This document shows positions 21,786 to 30,470 of a stretch of 38,602 nt of DNA, piece by piece (the stretch's first letter is position 1; each line of letters opens with the position of its first letter). The position numbers and the translations under genes were made by a program. The stretch is from Burkholderiales bacterium. Its GTDB lineage: Bacteria > Pseudomonadota > Gammaproteobacteria > Burkholderiales > Burkholderiaceae_C. The notes beneath the pieces are model-generated. The model was not told the DNA's origin and ran no database searches. It worked only from the letters and a program-made list of their open reading frames with translations. The stretch is from positions 1 to 38,602 of the forward strand of contig JAGWTP010000028.1 of the NCBI GenBank assembly GCA_028868895.1, written 5' to 3'.

Positions 21786-21899
21786 CGCGACACCCCCAAC
21801 GCACCCGGGTTACTTTCGGTAAACAACTCGCCGCGAGACGGGAGCGGGCACGGAGCGGGCGGGTTCTAATGGAATCCTCGTCGCCACGCCGCTCACGCC

Positions 21900-22850
21900 A
21901 TGAACCAGCTCGACCAGCTCAAGCAGTACACCACCGTCGTCGCCGACAGCGGCGACTTCAAGCAACTCGCGCAGTACGCGCCGCGCGACGCGACGACGAA
22001 CCCGTCGCTGATCCTGAAGGCGGTGCAAAAGCCCGACTACGCGCCGCTGCTGAAAGCGACCGTGAACGCCCACCGCGGCGAGCCCGCTGATGCGATCGTC
22101 GACGAAGTGCTGGTGCGCTTCGGCCTCGAGATCCTGAAGATCGTGCCGGGGCGGGTGTCGACCGAGGTCGATGCGCGGCTGAGTTTCGACACCGCCGCCA
22201 GCGTGGCGCGCGCGCACCGCATCATCGCGATGTACGAGGCCGCCGGCATCGCGCGCGAGCGCATCCTGATCAAGCTGGCCTCCACCTGGGAGGGCATCCA
22301 GGCCGCGCGCATCCTGCAGCACGAGGGCATCCGCTGCAACATGACCTTGCTGTTCTCGTTCTGCCAGGCGGTGGCCTGCGGCGATGCCGGCGCGACGCTG
22401 ATCTCGCCGTTCGTCGGCCGCATCTACGACTGGTACAAGAAGAACGCCGGCAGCGCCTGGGTCGAGGCCGAGCATGCGCTGGCCGACGATCCCGGCGTGC
22501 GCTCGGTGGCGCGCATCTACACCTACTACAAGAAGTTCGGCGTCGACACCGAGGTGATGGGTGCGAGCTTTCGCAACATCGGCCAGATCCGTGCGCTCGC
22601 CGGCTGCGACCTGCTGACGATCAGCCCCGAGCTGCTGGCCGAACTGCAGGCGAGCGACGCGCCGCTGGCGCGCGCGCTCGACCCGGCCGCGGCGCGCGCG
22701 GCGCCGATCCATGCCGTGACCTACAACGAAGCGAGCTTTCGCTATGCGCTGAACGACGATGCGATGGCCAGCGACAAGCTCGCCGAGGGCATCCGCGGTT
22801 TCGCGGCCGATGCCGGCAAGCTCGACGCGATGATCGAGGGCCTGCGATGA
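21900..22850 (+). CDS. tal: Transaldolase
   Basis: Transfers a dihydroxyacetone unit between sedoheptulose 7-phosphate and glyceraldehyde 3-phosphate in the non-oxidative pentose-phosphate pathway. The 316 residues match the TalB class. The Schiff-base lysine is K125 in [16 protein letters not shown]. The DATTNPSLI segment (about 30-38) and the [14 protein letters not shown] and GRIYDWYKK segments are standard. The ATG at 21900 gives the family N terminus [11 protein letters not shown]; no strong ribosome site is seen. Its last four bases overlap the pgi start (ATGA), so the two are coupled. Confidence 0.97.
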   Translation: MNQLDQLKQYTTVVADSGDFKQLAQYAPRDATTNPSLILKAVQKPDYAPLLKATVNAHRGEPADAIVDEVLVRFGLEILKIVPGRVSTEVDARLSFDTAASVARAHRIIAMYEAAGIARERILIKLASTWEGIQAARILQHEGIRCNMTLLFSFCQAVACGDAGATLISPFVGRIYDWYKKNAGSAWVEAEHALADDPGVRSVARIYTYYKKFGVDTEVMGASFRNIGQIRALAGCDLLTISPELLAELQASDAPLARALDPAAARAAPIHAVTYNEASFRYALNDDAMASDKLAEGIRGFAADAGKLDAMIEGLR

Positions 22851-24475
22851 ACACGCCACGTTGCGACCAGACCGAAGCCTGGGCCGCGCTGCGCGGGCAC
22901 TACGAGGCCCACGGCCGCGACCTCGATCTGCGCGAGGCGTTCGCGCGCGACCCGGGCCGCTTCGACGCGCTCGGCGTCGAGGCGCCCGAGATCTACGCCG
23001 ACCTGTCGAAGAACCTGATCGACACCGCGACGCTGCGCTTCCTGCTCGACCTGGCGCGCGAGTGCGGGGTCCGGGCGCGGCGCGACGCGATGTTTCGCGG
23101 CGAGCCCATCAACACCACCGAGGACCGCGCGGTGCTGCACACGGCGCTGCGCGCGCCGCGCGGCGCGGCGCCGTTCAGCGACGAAGTGCACCACGTGCTC
23201 GACGCGATGCTGGCGTACGTGGAAACGGTGCGCGACACCGCGGCCAGCGGCATCCGCCACATCGTCAACATCGGCATCGGCGGCAGCGACCTGGGGCCGC
23301 AGATGGTGGTGCCCGCGCTCGACGCCTGCGCGCACCCGGGCCTGACGCTGCACTTCGTCTCCAACGTCGACGGCCACGACATCACGCCGGTGCTGCGCCA
23401 GCTCAAGCCCGACGAGACGCTGTTCATCATCGCCAGCAAGACCTTCACGACCCAGGAGACGATGGCCAACGCGCACGCCGCCAAAGCCTGGTTCACCGCC
23501 CAGGGCGGCACCGACATTGCAAAGCATTTCGTCGCCACCACCACCAACGTGGGCGCCGCGGCCGCGTTCGGCATCGCCACCACGTTCGGCTTCTGGGACT
23601 GGGTGGGCGGGCGCTATTCGTTGTGGTCGGCGATCGGGCTGCCGATCGCGCTGGCCATCGGCGCCGACCACTTCCGCGCGCTGCTTGCCGGTGCGCACGC
23701 GATGGACGAGCACTTCGCGCATGCGCCGCCTGAGCGCAACCTGCCGCTGCTGCTCGGCCTGATCGACGTCTGGTACCGCAACTTCCACGGCTGCACCAGC
23801 CGCAGCGTCGCGCCCTACCACCAGGGCCTGAAGCGCCTGCCCGCCTACCTGCAGCAGCTCGAGATGGAAAGCAACGGCAAGCGCGTCGACCTGGCGGGCC
23901 ACCCGCTGGCGTACGCGACCAGCCCAGTGGTCTGGGGCGAACCCGGCACGAACGGCCAGCATGCGTACTTCCAGATGCTGCACCAGGGCACCGACGTGAT
24001 CCCGGTCGAGTTCATCCTCGTCAAGCACGCCCACCACGGCGTGCGCGACCTGCACGGCCCGCTGCTCGCACAGCTCGAGCGTCAGCACACGCTGCTGCTG
24101 GCCAACGGTCTGGCGCAATCGCAGGCGCTGATGCTGGGCAAGACCACCGGGCAGGCGCTGGCCGAGACCGCGCCGACCGCCTCGAAGGTGCTCGACGCGC
24201 GCACCCTGGCCCACCACCGCACCTTCCCCGGCAACCGCCCGAGCACCACGCTGCTGCTCGAGCAACTCACGCCGCGCTCGCTCGGCGCGTTGATCGCGCT
24301 CTATGAGCACCGCGTCTTCACCAGCGGCGCGCTGTGGGGCATCAACAGCTTCGACCAGTGGGGGGTGGAGCTCGGCAAGGCGCTGTGCAACGACCTGCTG
24401 CCAAGGCTCGATTCGGGCGACGCGAGCGGGCTCGACGCGTCGACCGCGGGGCTGATGAAGCGCCTGCGCGCTTGA
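22847..24475 (+). CDS. pgi: Glucose-6-phosphate isomerase
   Basis: Interconverts glucose 6-phosphate and fructose 6-phosphate. The protein is 542 residues, the bacterial long form. Family signatures are [27 protein letters not shown] (phosphate loop), [22 protein letters not shown] and [11 protein letters not shown] with the catalytic glutamate. [20 protein letters not shown] with the ring-opening histidine follows, and the C-terminal [13 protein letters not shown] has the catalytic lysine. It overlaps tal by four bases upstream, and its TGA overlaps a TTG start for the HAD protein downstream. This points to a three-gene translationally coupled unit. Confidence 0.97.
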   Translation: MNTPRCDQTEAWAALRGHYEAHGRDLDLREAFARDPGRFDALGVEAPEIYADLSKNLIDTATLRFLLDLARECGVRARRDAMFRGEPINTTEDRAVLHTALRAPRGAAPFSDEVHHVLDAMLAYVETVRDTAASGIRHIVNIGIGGSDLGPQMVVPALDACAHPGLTLHFVSNVDGHDITPVLRQLKPDETLFIIASKTFTTQETMANAHAAKAWFTAQGGTDIAKHFVATTTNVGAAAAFGIATTFGFWDWVGGRYSLWSAIGLPIALAIGADHFRALLAGAHAMDEHFAHAPPERNLPLLLGLIDVWYRNFHGCTSRSVAPYHQGLKRLPAYLQQLEMESNGKRVDLAGHPLAYATSPVVWGEPGTNGQHAYFQMLHQGTDVIPVEFILVKHAHHGVRDLHGPLLAQLERQHTLLLANGLAQSQALMLGKTTGQALAETAPTASKVLDARTLAHHRTFPGNRPSTTLLLEQLTPRSLGALIALYEHRVFTSGALWGINSFDQWGVELGKALCNDLLPRLDSGDASGLDASTAGLMKRLRA

Positions 24476-25086
24476 ACATCGTCTTCGATTTCGGCGGCGT
24501 GCTGTTGCGCTGGCAGCCGCAGGAATTCATCCAACGGCTGCTGCCGCGGCAGGTGCCCGACGCCGATGCAGCGCGTGTGCTGGTGGCGTCGTTCTTCGAG
24601 GGCTTCGGCGGTGACTGGGGCGAGTTCGATCGCGGCACGATCGCGCGCGAGGATCTGGCCGAACGCATCGCGCAGCGCACCGGCCTGGCGCTGGCCGAGG
24701 TGAACGCCGTGATCGACGCGGTGCCGCACGAGCTGCAACCGATCGAGCCCATGGTGGCGCTGCTGCGCCGCCTGCACGAACGCGGCCATGCGCTGTACTT
24801 CCTGTCGAACATGCCGGCCGCCTACGCCGACTACCTCGACGCCACGCTTGCGTTCATCGACCTGTTTCGCGCCGGCGTGTACTCGGCCCGGGTCCGGATG
24901 ATCAAGCCCGAGGCGGCCATCTTCGCGCACGCCGCGGCGGCCTTCGGCATCGAGGCGGCCGACACGCTGTTCATCGACGACGTGCTGCGCAACGCCGAAG
25001 CGGCGCGCGCGGCGGGCTGGCAGGCGCTGCATTTCCGCGACCCCGCGCAGTGCGAGGCCGAACTGGCGCGGCGCGGCTTGTTGTAG
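24472..25086 (+). CDS. HAD-superfamily phosphatase, YihX-like
   Basis: 204-residue haloacid-dehalogenase hydrolase, probably a sugar-phosphate phosphatase. Motif I is IVFDFGGVLL, with the nucleophilic aspartate and, as in YihX, no second aspartate. Motif II is YFLSNM, motif III is MIKPEAAIF and motif IV is TLFIDDVLRN. The helical cap lies at about 15-85. The best start is TTG at 24472, giving the native N terminus N-I-V-F-D-F. It overlaps the pgi stop as TTGA, and no ATG or GTG lies between it and motif I. E. coli YihX hydrolyses glucose 1-phosphate. Coupling to pgi and tal fits a sugar-phosphate substrate, but the exact one is unknown. Confidence 0.88.
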   Translation: MNIVFDFGGVLLRWQPQEFIQRLLPRQVPDADAARVLVASFFEGFGGDWGEFDRGTIAREDLAERIAQRTGLALAEVNAVIDAVPHELQPIEPMVALLRRLHERGHALYFLSNMPAAYADYLDATLAFIDLFRAGVYSARVRMIKPEAAIFAHAAAAFGIEAADTLFIDDVLRNAEAARAAGWQALHFRDPAQCEAELARRGLL

Positions 25087-25408
25087 GCGGTAGGTTGCGA
25101 CGGGTCGCTGTTGCGGGTGCAGGGGGCCAGAGCAACGACATTGGTCCCTACGGCAAATCATGGGTTGAGGGTTGTCCGTGCCGGCGACAGCGAGCGGTAG
25201 GCCGGAGTTGGGACAACTGACCCGACATTGCGTCAGCGTTTCGCGAAGGATCTCACCCCACGCCAATCGCATGCGCCGCGTTTCGCCGCCCGAGATCGCA
25301 CGGCCGAGCGATCTCGAAGCCGAGTTCCCCGCGCACCAGTGCTCAACCGTTCAGAAGCAGTACGGACCTCTGCATATTCACTCTGACTGCTGCCGACCGC
25401 GGTTGCGG
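25087..25408. other. Gene-free interval, 322 bases
   Basis: I see no gene. The base composition is visibly less GC-rich than its flanks, which could mean decayed or transferred DNA. It holds two small inverted repeats. One is a 9-base arm at 25291-25299 paired with 25308-25316. The other is a 6-base GACCGC/GCGGTC hairpin at 25395-25410 that touches the LysR stop codon and may end its transcript. There is no T-run at either. Confidence 0.5.
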
Positions 25409-26308
25409 TCAGACGGCCGTCAATTGCTGCCGAAGAAAGCTCATCAGCGCCTGGTTGCGCGACAGCCGCATGCGCTCGGCCGTCGACACGGCGCTGATGA
25501 CCGAGCCGAACTTGGTCTGCGGCGCCCACCCGGGCAACACGCGCACCAAGTGCCCATGAACCAACCCGTCCTGGCACAGGTAGTCGGGCAACATGGCGAT
25601 ACCCAGGCCCGCGATCGCGGCCTCAGCCACGGCCTCGGGATTGTCGACGTGGTAGCGGCCATGCACGCGCACGCGCTCCATTTGCCCGGCATGAGCCAGC
25701 GCCCAGAGATCATCTGACGCCTCGCGCCAGTAGCACAGGCAACTGTGCCGGGCCAAGTCGGCGGGCACGATTGGCGTTCCTGCCTCGGCCAGGTAACCCG
25801 GTGCTGCGACCACCGACCAGCCGACCACGGCCACCGGTTCGCACACGAGGCCTTGGGGCGGCGTGGTCGACCAGCGCAGCGCAATATCGATCCGCTCGTA
25901 GGCGACGTCGACCATGCGATCGCCCAATTGCAGCTCGACCTCGATCGCGGGGTGCAGCCGCAAGAACTCCGGCAGCTTGACCGCCAGCACACGTTGACCC
26001 CACGACACCGTGGCGGACATGCGGATGCGGCCGGTCAGCTCCGAACGCAGCGCGCGCAACCTTTCCTCGCCTGCGCTCATCTCGGCCAGCGCGCGGCGCG
26101 CGAATTCGGCGTAGGCCTCGCCCGCCGGTGTGAGCGCGATGCGCCGCGTGCTGCGCGCGAACAGCGTCGCGCCGATCATTTCTTCGAGCTGTGCCACGCG
26201 CTTGCTCACGACGCTCTTGCCCACACCCAGCTCAAGCGCCGCTTGACTGACGCTGGCGCTGTCGGCCACCTTCACGAAGGCGGCGAGCATGTCGGACGAG
26301 ACTGCCAC
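25409..26308 (-). CDS. LysR-family transcriptional regulator
   Basis: 299-residue LysR regulator. The N-terminal winged helix-turn-helix is SVSQAALELGVGKSVVSKRVAQLEEMIGATLFARSTRRIALTPAG-like (about 18-62). A linker helix and a periplasmic-binding-fold effector domain (about 90-295, ending in LSRNQALMSFLRQQL) follow. The start could be GTG at 26308 or ATG at 26290; the longer one gives the usual spacing before the HTH. It is divergent from a glutathione transferase gene with 116 bases between, the classic arrangement in which a LysR protein controls its neighbour. An ACGGTTT/AAACCGT inverted repeat in that gap is a candidate operator. Confidence 0.93.
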   Translation of the reverse strand: MAVSSDMLAAFVKVADSASVSQAALELGVGKSVVSKRVAQLEEMIGATLFARSTRRIALTPAGEAYAEFARRALAEMSAGEERLRALRSELTGRIRMSATVSWGQRVLAVKLPEFLRLHPAIEVELQLGDRMVDVAYERIDIALRWSTTPPQGLVCEPVAVVGWSVVAAPGYLAEAGTPIVPADLARHSCLCYWREASDDLWALAHAGQMERVRVHGRYHVDNPEAVAEAAIAGLGIAMLPDYLCQDGLVHGHLVRVLPGWAPQTKFGSVISAVSTAERMRLSRNQALMSFLRQQLTAV

Positions 26309-26333
26309 GGTTTCCAGATTGGAGACAAACCGT
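26307..26333. promoter_or_regulatory. Candidate LysR operator in the lysR-gst gap
   Basis: Seven-base perfect arms, ACGGTTT at 26307-26313 and AAACCGT at 26327-26333, are spaced by 13 bases and overlap the lysR start. The T-N11-A style spacing suits a LysR dimer. This is position-based inference. Confidence 0.4.
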
Positions 26334-26424
26334 TTGCATTCGAGCAGGTGCTTTGCGCTGCGTCAATGCGTAGAGTGCTGGAATCGAGTAGCCATCCAGG
26401 CTGCCGCAACCCGGAGACAAGCCC

Positions 26425-27075
26425 ATGGGCATCAAGATTTACGCCGACCCGATCACGGTCAATTGCCGCAAGGTCATCGCTGGCCTCAACCTCATCGGGG
26501 CGCCGTACGAACTGATCCACGTCGACTACTTCAAGGGCGAACACAAGGCCGAGCCCTACCTGTCGCTCAATCCCAACGCCTCGGTGCCGGCGATGACCGA
26601 CGGCGACTTCGAGTTGTGGGAGTCGAACGCGATCCTGCAGTACGCGGCCGACAAGATCGGCAACGAAGCCGTGTACCCGCATGACCTGCAGACGCGCGTC
26701 GACATCAATCGCTGGCTGCAGTGGGAGGGCTCGCACTGGTTCCCGAGCTGCTATGTGTTTCTGGTCGAGAACTGCGTCAAGCCGCTGCTCGGCGGCCAGC
26801 CCGACCCGGCGGTGCTGGACGCGCAGGCCGCACAGTTCCACAAACTCGCCGGCATCCTTGACAAGCGGCTCTCGAACCGCCGCTGGGTGGCGGCGGACGG
26901 TCCCACGATCGCCGACATCGTGCTCGCCGCGCCCATGCACCTGCACGGCTGGCAGAAGCTGCCACTGTCCGACCACCCGAATCTGACGCGCTGGCTGCTC
27001 GATGGCGTCGAGCAATTGCCGTGCTGGCAGCAGACCACGGTCTACGAAGGCTTCACGACGACCCGGCCGCACTGA
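26425..27075 (+). CDS. Glutathione S-transferase
   Basis: 216-residue cytosolic GST that conjugates or transfers glutathione. The N-terminal thioredoxin-like domain (1-80) has KIYADPITVNCRKVIAGL, where N13/C14 occupy the catalytic position. It also has the glutathione-binding ASVPAMTDGDFELWESNAILQY with its conserved Pro and Glu-Ser pair. The C-terminal helical domain (90-210) carries the N-capping box ADGPTIADIVLAAP. The ATG at 26425 has GGAGA 10 bases upstream. It is followed after 15 bases by a CmcJ/NvfI-family oxidoreductase, so the two are almost certainly cotranscribed. The divergent LysR gene is the likely regulator. The substrate is unknown. Confidence 0.93.
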   Translation: MGIKIYADPITVNCRKVIAGLNLIGAPYELIHVDYFKGEHKAEPYLSLNPNASVPAMTDGDFELWESNAILQYAADKIGNEAVYPHDLQTRVDINRWLQWEGSHWFPSCYVFLVENCVKPLLGGQPDPAVLDAQAAQFHKLAGILDKRLSNRRWVAADGPTIADIVLAAPMHLHGWQKLPLSDHPNLTRWLLDGVEQLPCWQQTTVYEGFTTTRPH

Positions 27076-27090
27076 ACGAGACCCGCGAAG

Positions 27091-27909
27091 ATGAATACGC
27101 CGACATCCGTCCGCGCGACAATGCAGTACACCGTCGACAACGGCGTCGCGCCCGACTACTACTTCTACGAACCGGAGCCGACGGTCAAGCTCAACCCGCC
27201 CGGTACCGACCCGCGCCAGGTCGAGATCCACGATGCCTGGCCACGCGTCGCCGACCTGTCGGCCGACCGGGAGGGGTTCGAGCTGCACGAGTTCGGAGCG
27301 CGCTTCGACCAGTTCGACGACGAAGCCTCCGTGCATGCGCGCTTTTACCCGCAGGTCGTGGACTTCGTGAAGCGCCACACCGGCGCGCGCCGCGTGGTCG
27401 TCTTCGACCACACGATCCGCAAGCGCCTGCCGGCCGACCTGAAGCAGCAGACCACGGTGCAGCGGCCGGCTGTGCTGCTGGTGCACAGCGACTACACGCC
27501 GGCAAGCGGCCCACAACGCGTGCGCGACATCGTGCCCGAGGATGCCGACGACTTGCTGACCCGCCGCGTCGCGTTCTACAACGTCTGGAAGCCCCTGTAC
27601 CGTCGAGTGGAAGAGTTGCCGCTGGCGATGATCGACGCGCAGACGCAGGACCCCGGCGACCTCTTGCGCATGGATCTCAAGTACCGCGAGCGCACCGGCG
27701 AGATCTACGTGATGCGCTATTCGCCGCAGCACCGCTGGTACTACTTTCCCCGGATGGAAGCGAGCGATGCGCTGCTCTTGAAGACCTACGACTCCGAAAC
27801 GGACGGGCGCGCACGCTTTATGGGCCACAGTGCGTTCGAGGACCCGACGACCCCGCCGAATGCGCCCAAGCGCGAAAGCATCGAAGTGCGGACCATGGCG
27901 TTCTTCTGA
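27091..27909 (+). CDS. CmcJ/NvfI-family oxidoreductase (putative Fe(II)/2-oxoglutarate hydroxylase)
   Basis: 272-residue member of the family that includes cephamycin CmcJ and the fungal enzymes NvfI and AsaB. These hydroxylate, desaturate or rearrange small molecules. Family blocks are VVVFDHTIRKR, LVHSDYTPASGPQRV, RVAFYNVWKPLYRRVEELPLAMID, EIYVMRYSPQHRWYYFP, DALLLKTYDS, GHSAFEDPTTPPNAP and RESIEVRTMAFF. The likely metal ligands are H132, D134 (HxD) and H246, with an arginine near R261 or R267 for the cosubstrate. Some proteobacterial copies are annotated as methyltransferases, which I think is wrong. It sits 15 bases after the GST in the same operon, suggesting oxidation plus glutathione chemistry on one substrate. 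Confidence 0.85.
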   Translation: MNTPTSVRATMQYTVDNGVAPDYYFYEPEPTVKLNPPGTDPRQVEIHDAWPRVADLSADREGFELHEFGARFDQFDDEASVHARFYPQVVDFVKRHTGARRVVVFDHTIRKRLPADLKQQTTVQRPAVLLVHSDYTPASGPQRVRDIVPEDADDLLTRRVAFYNVWKPLYRRVEELPLAMIDAQTQDPGDLLRMDLKYRERTGEIYVMRYSPQHRWYYFPRMEASDALLLKTYDSETDGRARFMGHSAFEDPTTPPNAPKRESIEVRTMAFF

Positions 27910-27953
27910 ACGTCCGCCTGTCGGCAGCGCGTCGGAGCAAGGCCGCCCTGCGC

Positions 27954-27997
27954 TGTCGGCGCGTACGCCGACAAACAGACGATCAGATCCGGATCTG
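27954..27997. terminator. Tandem hairpins between convergent genes
   Basis: One 8-base stem with loop CGTA lies at 27954-27973, and a perfect 14-base palindrome (arm CAGATCC) lies at 27984-27997. Both fall in the 101-base gap between the CmcJ-family and DUF2817 genes. Without T-runs, they are at best a bidirectional transcription barrier. Confidence 0.45.
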
Positions 27998-28010
27998 CCG
28001 GGCGACCGAT

Positions 28011-29105
28011 TCAGCGCGCCGCGAGCCCGCGCACCGCAGCGTGCGCGGCATCGAACGCCTGTTCGATGACCTGCCGCTTCCAGTCGTCGGTGTCGATGTA
28101 GAACGCGTCGCGGGTCTGGCGCTTGATCTGCGCGCGCAGGGTGTCGGGGGCCTCGGGGTGGTTCTCGATCCACTGGTCGGCGCGCAGCGCGTCGAGCATC
28201 GCCATGATCGGCAGCGTGCCGTATTCGAGCGCGATGCCGGTGTACTCGGCCTGCGCGCACTCTTCGTCCGCGGCCAGCCACATCAGGCCCTGCAGCCGTG
28301 CCGAGGTCGAGCTGCCGTCGTAGATGCTGGTGACCTGGTCGCCCCACCAGGCGCGGGCGCGTTGCAGGGCCGCAGCGTCGTCGCGGCAGGCGAAGATGCG
28401 TTCGCCCACGCCGGCCGGGCCCAGGCCGGTGTGCAGGTCGATCCAGCCGAGCCGCGCGCAGCGCGTGGCGTGCTCCTGCAGCACGTGGCGCAGCGTGACA
28501 TGGCTCCAGGTCGGGTCGCGCCCGCCGTAGAAGACGCCTTGCGGGTGGTTGTATTGGCCGCGCGACACCGCTGCCTGCAGTCCGGCCACGCCGTGCTGCT
28601 GCGCGTAGCGCTGCATGGCCGCGTTGGCCTCGTCCGGCGGCGGCCAGCTCGCCGGCACGATCGCCGCGGCGAGTTCGTCGTAGGCGTCGTTGCGCGGCAG
28701 CGGCTGGCTGAAGTCGTGGAAGTTGCGGTTCAGGTCGACGTTCTCGTGCGTGGTGCGCCGCCACCACGAGAAACCGTAGGGGTTGAGGGCGTGGATGTAG
28801 AGCACCGCCACGCCGGCCTCAGCCACGGCGCGGTGCCAGGCCGCGTCGTGCAGCAGCGCGGTCTGCACGCCCGAGCCGCAGAAGCCTTCGACGCCGTGGC
28901 AGCCGCTGCTGACGATCAGCAGCGCGCGGGCGTTTGCCGGGCCTTCGCGCACCACGTCCATCGCGAGCACCTCGCCGTCGCGGCCGAGCATCGGGTGCGG
29001 GTGCCCGAACGCGTCGAGCCCGGCGGCCTCGGTCGCGGCCAGGAACTTGGCCCGCGCCTCCTGGTAGCTCTGCGAGAAGTGCCGGGCGGCGTCGGGCGGG
29101 GTCAT
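28011..29105 (-). CDS. DUF2817 M14-like metallopeptidase
   Basis: 364-residue hydrolase of the DUF2817 group, related to zinc carboxypeptidases of the M14 fold. The zinc motif HxxE is H70/E73 in SGCHGVEGFCGSG. The third ligand is H225 in GWIDLHTGLGP, and the general-base glutamate is E294 in ALEYGTLP. The NPYGFSWWRRTTHENVDLNRNF segment (108-129) resembles the substrate-binding NPDG...RKNR part of M14 enzymes. There is no signal peptide, so it is probably cytoplasmic. It starts four bases after the stop of the M20 amidohydrolase, so the two are in one operon. It may act on a small peptide or N-acyl amino acid; the true substrate is unknown. Confidence 0.88.
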   Translation of the reverse strand: MTPPDAARHFSQSYQEARAKFLAATEAAGLDAFGHPHPMLGRDGEVLAMDVVREGPANARALLIVSSGCHGVEGFCGSGVQTALLHDAAWHRAVAEAGVAVLYIHALNPYGFSWWRRTTHENVDLNRNFHDFSQPLPRNDAYDELAAAIVPASWPPPDEANAAMQRYAQQHGVAGLQAAVSRGQYNHPQGVFYGGRDPTWSHVTLRHVLQEHATRCARLGWIDLHTGLGPAGVGERIFACRDDAAALQRARAWWGDQVTSIYDGSSTSARLQGLMWLAADEECAQAEYTGIALEYGTLPIMAMLDALRADQWIENHPEAPDTLRAQIKRQTRDAFYIDTDDWKRQVIEQAFDAAHAAVRGLAAR

Positions 29106-29109
29106 CGAT

Positions 29110-30303
29110 TCAGCGCGCCGTGTTCAGCCACTTCTCGGCCAGGTTGACCCACAGCGTGGCACCGAGCGGGATCAGCTCGTCGTTGAAGTCGTAGCTCGGG
29201 TTGTGCAGCATGCACGGGCCCATGCCGTGGCCGCCGACGCGGTGGCTGCCGTCGCCGTTGCCGATCAGGAAGTAGCAGCCGGGCTTTTCGAGCAGGAAGA
29301 AGCTGAAGTCCTCGGCGCCCATCGTCGGCTCGAACTCCTGCACGTTGTCGGGGCCGACGAGCTCGCCCATCACCTGGCGCGCGAACTCGGTCTCGGCGGC
29401 GTGGTTGATGGTCGGCGGGTAGTTGCGCTTGAACGCGAACTCGCAGGTGGCGTCGAACGCGGCGCAGGTGTGCTCGGCGATCTCGCGCATGCGCCGCTCG
29501 ATCAGGTCGAGCACCTCGAGCGTGAAGGTGCGCACCGTGCCCTGGATCTCGCAGCTGTCGGGCACGACGTTGGTGGCCTCGCCGGTGTGGATCATCGTCA
29601 CCGAGATCACGCCGGCGTCGATCGGCCGCTTGTTGCGCGTGATGATGGTCTGGAACGCCTGCACCAGCTGGCAGGCCACCGGCACCGGGTCGATGCCGTG
29701 GTGCGGCATGGCGGCGTGCGAGCCCTTGCCGTGGATCGTGATCCTGAATTCGTTGCTGCTCGCGAACGCCGGCCCGTTCTTCAGCGCGAACTGGCCGACC
29801 GCCATGCCCGGCCAGTTGTGGGCGCCGAAGATCGCCTCCATCGGGAACTTCTCGAACAGGCCGTCCTTGATCATCTCGCGCGCGCCGCCGCCGCCTTCTT
29901 CGGCCGGCTGGAACACCAAGTAGACGGTGCCGTCGTAGTTGCGGTGCTGGCTCAGGTGCTTGGCGGCGGCCAGCAGCATCGCGGTGTGGCCGTCGTGGCC
30001 GCAGGCGTGCATCTTGCCGGGGTGCTGGCTGGCGTGGGCGAAGGTGTTGTGCTCGGTCATCGGCAGCGCGTCGATGTCGGCGCGCAAGCCGACGGCACGC
30101 GCGCTGGTGCCGTTCTTGAGGATCGCGACCACGCCGGTCGTCCCCAGGCCGCGGTGGATCGGGATGCCCCAGTCGGTGAGCTGCCTGGCGATCACGTCGG
30201 ACGTGCGCTGCTCCTGGAAGCACAGCTCGGGATGGGCGTGGATGTCGCGTCGCACCGCGGCGATTGCGCCGGCGTCGGCGAGGATGGACTCGATCATGCG
30301 CAT
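29110..30303 (-). CDS. M20 family amidohydrolase (hippurate hydrolase / aminoacylase type)
   Basis: 397-residue metal-dependent amidohydrolase that splits N-acyl amino acids or related amides. Metal-binding blocks are MHACGHDGHTAM (C101, H103), FQPAEEGGGGAREM (E135/E136), GAHNWPG (H162) and the late histidine in MLHNPSYDFND. The dimerisation lid domain runs at about 185-300 (GKGSHAAMPHHGIDP). The ATG at 30303 is chosen because GGAGG lies six bases upstream; an ATG six bases inside is less well placed. It follows a branched-chain-type substrate-binding protein on the same strand, separated by 167 bases with a strong hairpin, and precedes DUF2817 by four bases. Confidence 0.95.
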   Translation of the reverse strand: MRMIESILADAGAIAAVRRDIHAHPELCFQEQRTSDVIARQLTDWGIPIHRGLGTTGVVAILKNGTSARAVGLRADIDALPMTEHNTFAHASQHPGKMHACGHDGHTAMLLAAAKHLSQHRNYDGTVYLVFQPAEEGGGGAREMIKDGLFEKFPMEAIFGAHNWPGMAVGQFALKNGPAFASSNEFRITIHGKGSHAAMPHHGIDPVPVACQLVQAFQTIITRNKRPIDAGVISVTMIHTGEATNVVPDSCEIQGTVRTFTLEVLDLIERRMREIAEHTCAAFDATCEFAFKRNYPPTINHAAETEFARQVMGELVGPDNVQEFEPTMGAEDFSFFLLEKPGCYFLIGNGDGSHRVGGHGMGPCMLHNPSYDFNDELIPLGATLWVNLAEKWLNTAR

Positions 30304-30405
30304 GGTGGGCCTCCGCGGCGCGGCGCGCGATGAGCTCGTGCGGAACCGGCCTGTCGCTACTGTGCGCGGTCAGTTTACCTGCCGGGCCGCGATCGTGTCG
30401 CGGGC

Positions 30406-30470
30406 CGCACCACGGCGCCGGAGCGCCACGGGCGGCCGGGCGCCGTTCGCCGGCGCGGCGCCGTGGTGCG
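30406..30470 (-). terminator. Long inverted repeat at the end of the binding-protein gene
   Basis: Perfect 15-base arms (30406-30420 and 30456-30470) begin on the base after the stop codon of the binding-protein gene. The GC-rich 35-base loop can fold further. There is no T-run. It could end most transcripts or stabilise the abundant binding-protein mRNA while letting some reading continue into the M20 gene. Confidence 0.55.

Noticed and set aside
22742-24310. 522-residue open frame on the minus strand
   Set aside because: Antisense of pgi; the plus strand is a complete glucose-6-phosphate isomerase.
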